NCBI GenBank assembly: GCA_003024985.2
Contig: PXIH01S0016830.1
Strand: one strand, 5' to 3'
DNA from: Euperipatoides rowelli
Lineage: Eukaryota; Onychophora; Udeonychophora; Euonychophora; Peripatopsidae
DNA length: 15,090 nt
Position numbers and translations under genes: made by a program. This document shows, one piece after another, positions 8,739-15,090 of this stretch (position 1 is the stretch's first letter; each line of letters opens with the position of its first letter). The notes beneath the pieces are model-generated. The model was given only the letters and a program-made list of their open reading frames with translations, ran no database searches and was not told the origin of the DNA.

Positions 8739-8790
8739 AGGGGTGCCAAACCAGTAGATCGTGCTCTATCCGTAGACCGCAACATGTTTG
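8739..8790 (+). mobile_element. Possible hAT-type terminus, solitary
   Basis: CAGGGGTGCCAAACCAGTAG, followed by ATCGTGCTC, has the look of hAT termini that begin CAGGGGTG(T/G)CCAAAC. No matching inverted end (GTTTGGCACCCCTG-like) was found in the following sequence, so this may be a truncated copy. Confidence 0.4.
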
Positions 8791-8977
8791 TTTGTTTTTT
8801 TTTGTAGATTTTTTTTTTCTATTTGAATATACAGTAGCCTTTTCCTCAATTTATGCATCTGCCCTCACACCTACTGGAATCCCAGTTGGCGTTCTCAAGT
8901 TATACACAATACTGGAAATGTCAAATATAGGCTATAATTGAAATTTTATTGAATTGGATTTAACTGTTTAAAAGTTT

Positions 8978-9031
8978 TTATCATTATCGTTGTCATCCTC
9001 ATCACTCCCCACTCTTACTCCCTCTCCTACT
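8978..9031. repeat. Left half of an interrupted CAT/CTC-type trinucleotide tract
   Basis: Pyrimidine-rich ATC/CTC/ACT units (TTATCATTATCGTTGTCATC and onwards) run up to the CTCCTACT target duplication of the hAT element. The same kind of sequence resumes at 12736. Joining 9031 to 12736 restores one continuous low-complexity tract. Confidence 0.8.
9024..9031. repeat. Left 8-bp target site duplication of the hAT element
   Basis: CTCCTACT sits directly before the terminal CAGGG and is repeated exactly at 12728-12735, directly after the opposite terminus. Eight bases is the standard hAT duplication length. Confidence 0.8.
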
Positions 9032-9240
9032 CAGGGTTGGGCAGTATTGAAAATAAATGTATTTCAAATACATAACGAAAATACTTTTGTATTTGGTATT
9101 GCAAATACTTTTCTTAAAGTATTTTGTAACAAAAATACATTTTAAAAGTATTTTGTACTTTCAAACTTAAGTTAAAATACAAAATACTTTTAAAATATAC
9201 ACTATATACTTATTTTTATAAAAGATAAATTTATTGTATT

Positions 9241-9487
9241 ACTTAATCATAAATAAAAATGTGAAAACCATAAGTTAGCCTAATGAGAAAATTTAAATAT
9301 AACTAATTCATCAGCAATTCATGCAGATGAATTGATGATATCAGTGATGTATCTAGACATTGCTACTTAATCATAAATAAAAATGTGAAAATCATAAGTT
9401 GGCCTATGTGAAAATTTAAATATAACTAAATAATCAGCAATTCATGCAGATGAATTGATGATTATCAATTATGTATCTAGACATTGC
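9241..9487. repeat. Tandem duplication of a 124-bp unit, each with a hairpin
   Basis: Copies at 9241-9364 and 9365-9487 are directly adjacent and closely similar: ACTTAATCATAAATAAAAAT starts both and TATGTATCTAGACATTGC or its like ends both. Each contains the stem ATCAGCAATTCAT/ATGAATTGATGAT around GCAG, which pairs 12 of 13. The close match suggests a younger duplication than those at 884-1572. Confidence 0.9.
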
Positions 9488-9636
9488 TTTTTATACAAAT
9501 AATGATTGGCTAACAACACTGATTTTAATAATATTAAATGAAATTTTTGGATCTCACCAAGGTTTTATGCCATGCCAACTTGATGGCCGAATAATCAAAA
9601 AAATCTGATTGTTGCCTATTATGTCTTCTTGTTTTT

Positions 9637-9649
9637 CATTTAAATTTTT
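9637..9649. repeat. Left target site duplication of the nested LINE
   Basis: CATTTAAATTTTT is repeated exactly at 10189-10201. Its last T residues merge with the LINE's oligo(T), so the exact edge is uncertain by a few bases. Confidence 0.75.
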
Positions 9650-10188
9650 TTTTTTTTTTAATTTTATTAAAGCCTCCTAAATACATTCAATATTATTTAC
9701 AAAACTTCAATCAATCAAAATTATAACAATGTCTTGTAACTATTTTTTCCATTAGAAAAAACAAAAATAAAATAACCGTACATTTTGATATTTTTAACCA
9801 AACATGAACAAAAACAATATAATGCCATCTTAAATTACAAAATTGGTATCATGATGGCACCTTTATTCCAATGTGTATATCAACATCATTCTGATCCTTA
9901 ACAAACAAATCCCTCACATACATATAATTCACTCAAAATTGTTCTTTGTAACCCCACACATTTATTACTCTGGAACACAATATTGCACATCTATATTTCC
10001 AGATAGAAAGCCAAATTACCCATATCTTCCAAAACTTTTTTGGATAATTCATATTACTAGGCATAATATATCCCCTCTGACCCGTCTTAAAACTAATATA
10101 CTCTAATACATTATCATACACACCTCTTATACATGAACATGAAAACAAATGTTCCATTTCTTCTTCATAATCCTTACAGAAAGGACAT
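9650..10188 (-). mobile_element. 5'-truncated LINE inserted in the hAT element
   Basis: Read on the minus strand, the insert starts near 10188 and ends in an A-rich tail (T run at 9645-9659 on the plus strand), with AATAAA just before it (about 9664-9669). The insert opens with the zinc-knuckle end of a reverse transcriptase protein (see 9933-10184). The 13-bp duplications CATTTAAATTTTT on both sides are the mark of target-primed reverse transcription. The 5' truncation, about 540 bp retained, is typical of LINE copies. Confidence 0.82.
9933..10184 (-). pseudogene. C-terminal fragment of a LINE reverse transcriptase protein (zinc-knuckle domain)
   Basis: A minus frame of about 83 codons, ending in TGA at 9933-9935, begins CPFC, then EMEHLFSCSC, the CxxC...HxxxxC pattern of the zinc knuckle at the end of LINE reverse transcriptases. 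A Trp/Ile-rich tail, FWKIWVIWLSIWKYR, follows, like the IWxxR ends of such proteins. The frame is open, but everything upstream, including the catalytic region, was lost at integration. The ATG at 10157 is internal and is not a real start. Confidence 0.75.
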
Positions 10189-10201
10189 CATTTAAATTTT
10201 T
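10189..10201. repeat. Right target site duplication of the nested LINE
   Basis: Second copy of CATTTAAATTTTT, immediately beyond the LINE's 5' truncation point. Confidence 0.75.
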
Positions 10202-11280
10202 ATTTTTTAATCAACTTTCTGATTGACTCCTAGCCAGAAAATAACAGCTACTAGGCGTGGTTTTTTTTATTGCGAAGAAATACTTTATATTATATTTAGA
10301 AATACTTTTTATTGTATTTAGAACCCTAAGGGTTGGCAATAACCTAACCAAATATTCTATTTAAACAAAAATATGTAAGCATACAACATTTTATACTAAC
10401 ATAATTTTCCCATAGGATGATTGTGTTGCTAAATAAATTTTAATTAACATTACACTTAACATTCCTGGGACTACACTTATTCCATAAAAGTGGGTGATGT
10501 GTGATAATGAACTTTGCTTGAAAAATTAATTTATATGAAAATTCAAATTTATAATAGTTGAAGTTTTGGAATATGCGATTTGGTACTCAGACTAGGAAAG
10601 GAGCAAAAAAAAGGGGTCCACGAGTCCAAAGCAATTCCAATATAGAAGGGGTAAAGCTAATACCGCGATCTCGTATGGGGTTTTACGAAACAACGGTAGC
10701 TTTTGGGGTTGTGGTGGAGTGGAACCTAGAAAAAAAGGTTATACAGTAATGTACAAAATACAAATATAAAGTAACCCTTTGCCTAATGCTAGATTCGATC
10801 CCTCTTATAATTATCTAAACTAAACTAATGATAAAATGTGTGTGATGTGTATCAGAGAATATACAAGTAATTACTTTTAAGAAAAATATATTTAATGGAT
10901 GTTTGTCAAAAGGGATTTTTAAAAGGAATTGGGAAGGATAAATCAGAATACAGTTCGAGCAACACTCTAATGTAAATTTTATATTTATAAAAAGATGGCA
11001 GAGCTACAAGCTCTTACAAAACGTTTTGGGTTTCCCCTTACGTATAAAACAGTTCTTGTTTAATGGTTGAAAAGTCCTTCAATTTGTTTAATGTCTGATT
11101 TAATTATGTGGCAATAAATGTAATGTATTTGGATGATAAAATATAGTCACCACTGGCGGGAAGTCCCTACGCCAGATGCCTTTGAAGATTCTTTTTTGTT
11201 GTTGAAAAATACGATTACCTCACACCCTGAATAATAACACAAACTACATGAACAGCTAGAGCAAAAAGAGGGCTTTCTTC
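10202..11280. other. hAT interior, no recognised gene
   Basis: An open frame of 63 codons at 10558-10749 (plus) has somewhat higher GC and Arg/Lys/Gly-rich content, but no recognisable domain. Near 10283-10345, AAATACTTT-like units next to AAGGGTTGGCAATAACC echo the hAT ends and may be an internal or older terminus. Nothing else was recognised. Confidence 0.45.
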
Positions 11281-11332
11281 CTTTAGTCCAGTAGCTTCTA
11301 ACCTAGCTAGGAGGAACCTGTGATCTTATTGG

Positions 11333-11640
11333 TCAGCTAGGTATTGGAGGCAGAGGGGTGCGAATGGTAGAATGTAGACTTGGTCTCTTGGTCACATTAT
11401 CAAATCCTGACAGGTGTCTTCTAAGTTCCTCAAGTCTAGACAGGATGCAGTGACAAATGTTGGAGGTGTTTGAGAAGTCTAAATTCCAGATGATGGAAAA
11501 TGCTGCAGTCTACTCCAGCTGTTCCAAGAAGGTCAGCAGTCCAGGGTGTGGGATCCAGGCATTGGTGGAAGATGACGTTCTTGCAGAACAGGAAGTGTAG
11601 AAGATTGTTTGATTTAAATCTCAGCCACAAGTTATGTTTA
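11333..11640 (-). other. Coding-like patch of unknown origin inside the hAT element
   Basis: This stretch is clearly richer in G and C than its surroundings. One minus frame (11333-11509, 58 codons stop to stop) contains SRLEELRRHLSGFDNVTKRP and ends TPLPPIPS-stop. Another, upstream in a different frame (11436-11630, 64 codons from ATG), contains CLDPTPWTADLLG. Together they look like decayed or frameshifted protein-coding sequence: a captured host exon fragment or another transposon's gene. I recognise no family. Two N bases at 11644 and 11647 lie beside it. Confidence 0.35.
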
Positions 11641-11827
11641 CAANAGNTAACAGATTACAGGTAATCTTTTTAATAATAAAAGCAAACTGATTTAAGTTTG
11701 CTTAATTTCCCAATTAAATAATTTTGCATGAACTATTTAATAATATATGGTATTAGAATAAAAAGAGGCTAAGATGTAGTGGCAAGAAGCATGAAATAAA
11801 ATAAAACATAAGATAATTAGAGTACGG
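11641..11827. other. AT-rich DNA with two undetermined bases
   Basis: N occurs at 11644 and 11647, inside CAANAGNTAACAG. No feature was recognised between here and the palindrome row. Confidence 0.7.
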
Positions 11828-11990
11828 TAGCTTTAATTAAAGCTAATATTGAATATTGTTTAAGTAAATATGTTGTAGCTTTTATTGAAGCTAACATAAA
11901 AAAAGAATGATAAAAATACATAGCTTTTATGGAAGCTATTGAGGAATATTAAAATATTAAATATATGCTGCAGTTGCTTCTATTGAGCTA
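11828..11990. repeat. Row of four palindromic TAGCTTT...AAGCTA motifs
   Basis: The motifs begin at 11828, 11876, 11921 and 11974. The first, TAGCTTTAATTAAAGCTA, is a perfect 18-bp palindrome. The next two are TAGCTTTTATTGAAGCTA and TAGCTTTTATGGAAGCTA. The fourth is TTGCTTCTATTGAGCTA. The spacing is 45-53 bp and the sequence between motifs is AT-rich, partly alike (ATATTxAAxATATT). This fits a decayed minisatellite with a conserved palindromic core. Confidence 0.7.
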
Positions 11991-12013
11991 AGCATGAAAT
12001 ATCTATGTTGTGA

Positions 12014-12033
12014 GGGTGTGTGTGTGTGTGTGT
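12014..12033. repeat. (GT)n microsatellite
   Basis: An uninterrupted run of about nine to ten GT units, preceded by GTGAGG. Confidence 0.9.
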
Positions 12034-12560
12034 CCCTAGCCTTGAGGCTTTACAACTGGGATAAAATTTAAGCAATACAGTGCTAATCTTATGTAATGTA
12101 TGTCTTGTGTAGGAGAGTGTCGGACTGTAATTGACATGTTGTAATGTAGTTCATATGTATTGCAGACAGTTGTGATGTGTTGTGAGATCAAGATTATTGA
12201 TGATAGGTCTGCAATTAAATATTACCGTAAATGAAATATTAAATATGCAATACAGTTGTGCTGTATACATCTACATATATAGGGTTTGTAAGTAGCAGGC
12301 ATTGTGAATGGTAGCATGATGATGTAGACTTGTAATGTCCTGTCAATCAGCATATGATGATGACAGGCACATTACCGTTGACAAGAAAATATAGAAGTTT
12401 TCATAAATTTCCATACAAAGACAAAAAAAAAACCAGAAATAAACGATTTAGTATTTTAATTATGGTATGTATGTAACTTAAAAAAATTGTTTGACAAACC
12501 CTTAGATCAGAAATAAAAAGACAAACCAAGTCTTTTTTTTTTTTTGATGTAATAGGTTTT
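12034..12560. other. hAT interior, no recognised gene
   Basis: No convincing frame was found. A minus-strand open frame across 12401-12697 is Phe/Ile/Lys-rich and runs through the right-end AAATAC repeats, so it is treated as chance. Confidence 0.55.
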
Positions 12561-12727
12561 CTATAAAAAATAAAAAGTATTTTGTATTTCGAGAAGAGTG
12601 AAAGTACAAAAATATTTTGTATTTTAGATACTTTATTTTTGAAAGTATTTTGTATTTCAAATACATTTTTCGGGTAGTATTTTGTATTGTATCTCACATA
12701 TTTTTTTGAATATTTTGCCCATCCCTG

Positions 12728-12735
12728 CTCCTACT
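12728..12735. repeat. Right 8-bp target site duplication of the hAT element
   Basis: CTCCTACT directly after the terminal CCCTG, identical to 9024-9031. Confidence 0.8.
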
Positions 12736-12898
12736 CCCCACTTCCTCCTCATCTTTATCATCAGGAATCCTCATACTCATCATCAAAAGCAGCAGCACCA
12801 CCTCCATCACCAGTCATACTATCAGTCACTACTATTACTAATCACATTACTATCACTATTATTACTATTACTACTGTCACTATTATTACTATTACTTC
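12736..12898. repeat. Right half of the interrupted trinucleotide tract
   Basis: CTC/ATC/CAT units grade into (ACT/ATT)n from about 12816. Open frames across it give runs of Ser, Leu, Thr and Ile and are not genes. It is continuous in character with 8978-9031. Confidence 0.9.
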
Positions 12899-13319
12899 AT
12901 TTTGATTTTAATATAAATAACCCACTAACAAATAAAATGCTGAGATTTCTTTGATCCAATCCCTTACTCAATATGTCCATTTTCCCACTCATCAAAATTT
13001 CTTGACATATTTTCAAGCGTTGAATTGAGAGTTAGTGAAGACAAATCTTTTGGATCTGATCATAAATGTTATTCATACAATCCTAAGCTTTAATAACAGA
13101 GGTTTCTAATAATATTGAATTAGTTATCTTAACTTTAACGCTACTGATTATGTTGGCCTCAATCGATGTTTAAATAACCATAATTGGGAAACTATTCTTG
13201 ATGTTTCAAATGCTACCCAGGTATATGGTACTTTTTTAAAGTTTTCACTGATGCCCTTAAAGAATTTACTCCCATTGTAAAATTCAATAAAAATAGTAAA
13301 AACAACCTATAGATTTTAT

Positions 13320-14305
13320 TAAAAATAAAAACAAACAAATGCTGAACTGAAATGATTTTGCAAGCTAAAAAATATATTACATGGTTTATGGATAGGGTTC
13401 GTATCCGTCCCGTTTATGAAAACGTCCCGGAAAATTGGCTCTGTCCCAGGGTCCCAAAAAGGCCCTTTGGGACACCTTTTTGTTGTTTATTTCCATATTT
13501 TGTCCCATATTGTCCTTTTTTTTTTTTAAAATAATAATAAAAACTTGAATGAATTTCAGTAACAATCTGAAAATCATGAGTCGGCATTATATAAGTTTCT
13601 AACATAAAAATTAAAATTGCATCATTTATAAGAGTTTGCCTACTTTCTGGCAGTCATGTGATCAGGAGCGTGGCCAATCACATATTTTGTTCACCCTAAA
13701 CTAAACAAGCATTAAAATCATGCTTAATTTATTAACATATAGTAGGTTAATAGTTTTTTAGCATTATAAATATAAAATTTATTTTAAAAATACTGTATAG
13801 AAATAGATAGATTCAAATGTCGATTGTTCTTTCTCAGTTTCTATAGTAGCCTATACTGTAGTTTAGCCAAATGATTTTTTGCAAAGAAGACATAATCATA
13901 ATTTATTGCTCATAATTAATTAATACAAGCTAAAATTATACAGAAAATAAATAATACAATAAAAATACATTAATTCACAATCATTTCCCACTAGAATCAT
14001 TGTCCCAGATTTTTAAGAATTACTTTTAAATTCCCACTAGAATCATTGACGCATTGTCCCAGATTTTTAAGAATTACTTTTAAATAGGCTAAGTCAAAAT
14101 TCTAAAAACTTTAAAGCTTCAAAATTAATAAAGTATTTGGTTTGAAATTATATTATTCATTAAAACATTAGGCTACTGTAAATGAATTTATATGAGTCCT
14201 ATGACAAACATCTTGAGCAAAGGTTTAATTTTCAATATCTCTCCCCCAAAATTGAAGAAATGTCCCATTTTTTGGTTTTGGATTTATATGAAGATCCCGC
14301 TAAAT
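13320..14305. other. Foreign segment inside the second LINE, rich in GTCCC motifs
   Basis: GTCCC recurs near 13409, 13427, 13443, 13451, 13501, 14003, 14056 and 14261. A hairpin GTCCCAAA/TTTGGGAC (13451-13458 with 13466-13473) lies near the left end. The LINE protein reading stops before this stretch and resumes after it, so it is an insertion or rearrangement. No terminal inverted repeats or target duplication could be fixed, so the borders are approximate. Confidence 0.5.
13985..14084. repeat. Tandem duplication of about 46-54 bp
   Basis: Copy 1 (13985-14030) and copy 2 (14031-14084) both read TTCCCACTAGAATCATTG, then TCCCAGATTTTTAAGAA, then TTACTTTTAAA. Copy 2 has 8 extra bases (about ACGCATTG). 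Identity is otherwise complete, so the duplication is young. Confidence 0.92.
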
Positions 14306-14902
14306 ATAATAAATAAATGGATCTCTTCAAAATCTATGTACTCTCTTTTCAGTTCAGCTAGGTAACATAGAGCTAATTTTAATGTTAGCAAAGCAAACTT
14401 TATCGAGGAATTGCAGTTTCAATTTGCTCGTGGCAATTCACCTCCCCCTTTTGGAGATTTGTTAATAGAGATGGGAAGAGGAAGGAATTGGAGACATGAA
14501 TTGTGGTGATAGGGAGATATCTAACCAATTGTATGTAACTAATCTTTTTCAAGATTTCTTTTGTAAACAGTTCAATAATAATTCTTATAATGCTCCCTAT
14601 GTTACATGTAGTAATAATATAAATATCCCCATATTCACCCCAAATTATATAGTTTGAGTTATTAAAACTCTAAAATCAAATTCATCTCTTTTGCCAGATG
14701 GTATTCCACTTGCTATTTAAAATAATTCTGTTAACTCCCTCCCTTTGGTGATTATATTAAATACATGTGTATCTTTTGGATTGTTCCCTTTGGGTCTTAG
14801 ACTCAGTAATTCCACGATTTAAAAAGGGAGTGGTCTCATATCAGTAACTATCAGGCAATATCTCGTCTAATTTCTCTAAAATCTTTGAGAGGTCACCAAA
14901 TT

Positions 14903-14951
14903 AAATGTGTTCCGAGTTTTTTTTTTTTTTTTTAAATAAAATGTGTTCGAG
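14903..14951. repeat. Small oligo(T) insertion with flanking duplication
   Basis: AAATGTGTTCCGAG (14903-14916) and AAATGTGTTCGAG (14939-14951) flank T17 (14917-14933) plus AAATA. This looks like a minimal minus-strand retroposition: an A-tail with a 13-14-bp target duplication that has lost one C on the right. A replication-slippage duplication is the alternative. Confidence 0.55.
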
Positions 14952-14954
14952 TTT

Positions 14955-15090
14955 AATGCTTTTTTTCATGAAATTATAATATGTCATTTATATGCCTGAT
15001 CCATTATGTGTTTGTGTAATAACAACACTAAGTAACTTTACAATATTACTTTATTACAACTAAAACACTAATGTCTTACAAGAAGCCATG
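14955..15090. other. AT-rich end of window
   Basis: Nothing was recognised up to the window edge. Confidence 0.5.

Larger units (their letters stand above)
9032..12727. mobile_element. hAT-type DNA transposon, 3,696 bp, nonautonomous
   Basis: The left terminus is CAGGGTTGGGCAGTATTGAA. The right terminus, read on the minus strand, is CAGGGATGGGCAAAATATTC. Beyond these, both ends (about 9060-9200 and 12560-12690) are built of AAATACAAAATACTTT-like units in inverted orientation. The element is flanked by a perfect CTCCTACT duplication and interrupts a trinucleotide tract. CAGGG-type ends with an 8-bp duplication are diagnostic of the hAT superfamily. No transposase frame or hAT C-terminal motif was found inside, so it is nonautonomous. 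It carries a nested LINE (9637-10201), a tandem duplication, a palindrome row and a coding-like patch. Confidence 0.82.
12940..14900 (+). mobile_element. Second decayed LINE, endonuclease end to reverse transcriptase start, split by foreign DNA
   Basis: Plus-strand fragments in LINE order: SFGSDH, with the SDH motif of an APE-type endonuclease at 13055-13063; a linker DYVGLNRCLNN...NWETILD (from 13146), then TDALKEFTPIVKF after a frameshift, breaking off near 13310. After about 1 kb of foreign DNA, coding resumes with KWISSKSMY (about 14310), FWRFVN at 14449-14466, EISNQLYVTNLF, then IKTLKSNSS and LPDGIP at 14691-14708. FKKG at 14818-14829, SNYQAIS at 14843-14863 and KIFE follow in shifted frames. 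This order and wording are typical of CR1/Jockey-like LINEs; the clade was not settled. The palm and 3' parts are absent. Multiple stops and frameshifts make it inactive. Confidence 0.8.

Noticed and set aside
9873-10106. 77-codon plus-strand open frame
   Set aside because: Antisense shadow of the truncated LINE's C-terminal fragment.
9933-10157. 74-codon minus frame as an independent small gene
   Set aside because: It is the inner part of a truncated LINE protein with a zinc knuckle; the ATG is internal and the insertion has LINE target duplications.
10283-10345. Second hAT terminus (AAGGGTTGGCAATAACC beside AAATAC units)
   Set aside because: It lacks the CAGGG end and a matching duplication; the similarity is too short to define an element border.
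11828-11990. CRISPR-like array (palindromic repeats with similar-length spacers)
   Set aside because: The repeats are too short and too divergent, the spacers are similar AT-rich DNA rather than unique, and the context is eukaryotic transposon DNA with no cas genes.
12682-12954. Two overlapping plus-strand open frames rich in Leu/Ser/His or Thr/Ile
   Set aside because: They are read through the trinucleotide tract; the residue runs are simply the repeat translated.
13352-13605. Three overlapping 60-63-codon open frames on both strands
   Set aside because: They cross the GTCCC repeats and a T run and show no protein pattern; open frames on both strands here reflect composition.

Overview
The window looks like AT-rich nuclear DNA of a metazoan, probably an invertebrate and perhaps an arthropod. 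The evidence is a long ankyrin-repeat/SOCS-box reading frame (a family confined to animals) behind a pyrimidine-rich splice acceptor, several decayed LINEs, hAT and mariner-type DNA transposon remains, microsatellites, and two undetermined bases (N) typical of a draft assembly. No bacterial gene organisation is present. The species cannot be fixed from this sequence.

Layout. 1-480 holds nothing recognised. 510-722 is a short MITE-like element with terminal inverted repeats and TA flanks. 884-1572 is a set of diverged tandem duplications. 1640-3061 is a plus-strand LINE relic (reverse transcriptase to a 3' A-rich tail) with many breaks. 3872-5244 is the only convincing host gene: an ankyrin repeat and SOCS box (ASB-type) protein of 454 residues. 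A strong GTGAGT splice donor lies just before its stop codon, so the true C-terminus may be encoded further downstream. 6190-6304 is a near-perfect 53-bp hairpin. 6607-7256 is an internally deleted mariner-like DNA transposon carrying the C-terminal catalytic part of a transposase on the minus strand. 7257-8450 is AT-rich and featureless.

The right half is a nested transposon landscape. A 3,696-bp hAT-type element (9032-12727) is bounded by matching CAGGG(T/A)TGGGCA ends and by a perfect 8-bp target duplication, CTCCTACT. It interrupts a trinucleotide-like microsatellite whose halves lie on either side. Inside it sit a 5'-truncated minus-strand LINE with its own 13-bp target duplication (9637-10201), a 124-bp tandem duplication, a row of four palindromic motifs (11828-11990), and a coding-like patch of unknown origin (11333-11640). 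To the right, a second plus-strand LINE relic (about 12940-14900) is split by about 1 kb of foreign DNA rich in GTCCC motifs. Its 3' side is hit by a tiny oligo(T) insertion with flanking duplication.

The single host gene probably encodes a substrate receptor for an Elongin B/C-Cullin 5 ubiquitin ligase. Everything else is mobile or repetitive. I see no evidence for a new multigene system. The most interesting signals are the nested hAT/LINE structure, the hidden mariner relic, the long hairpin, the palindrome row and the alternative splice end of the ASB gene.
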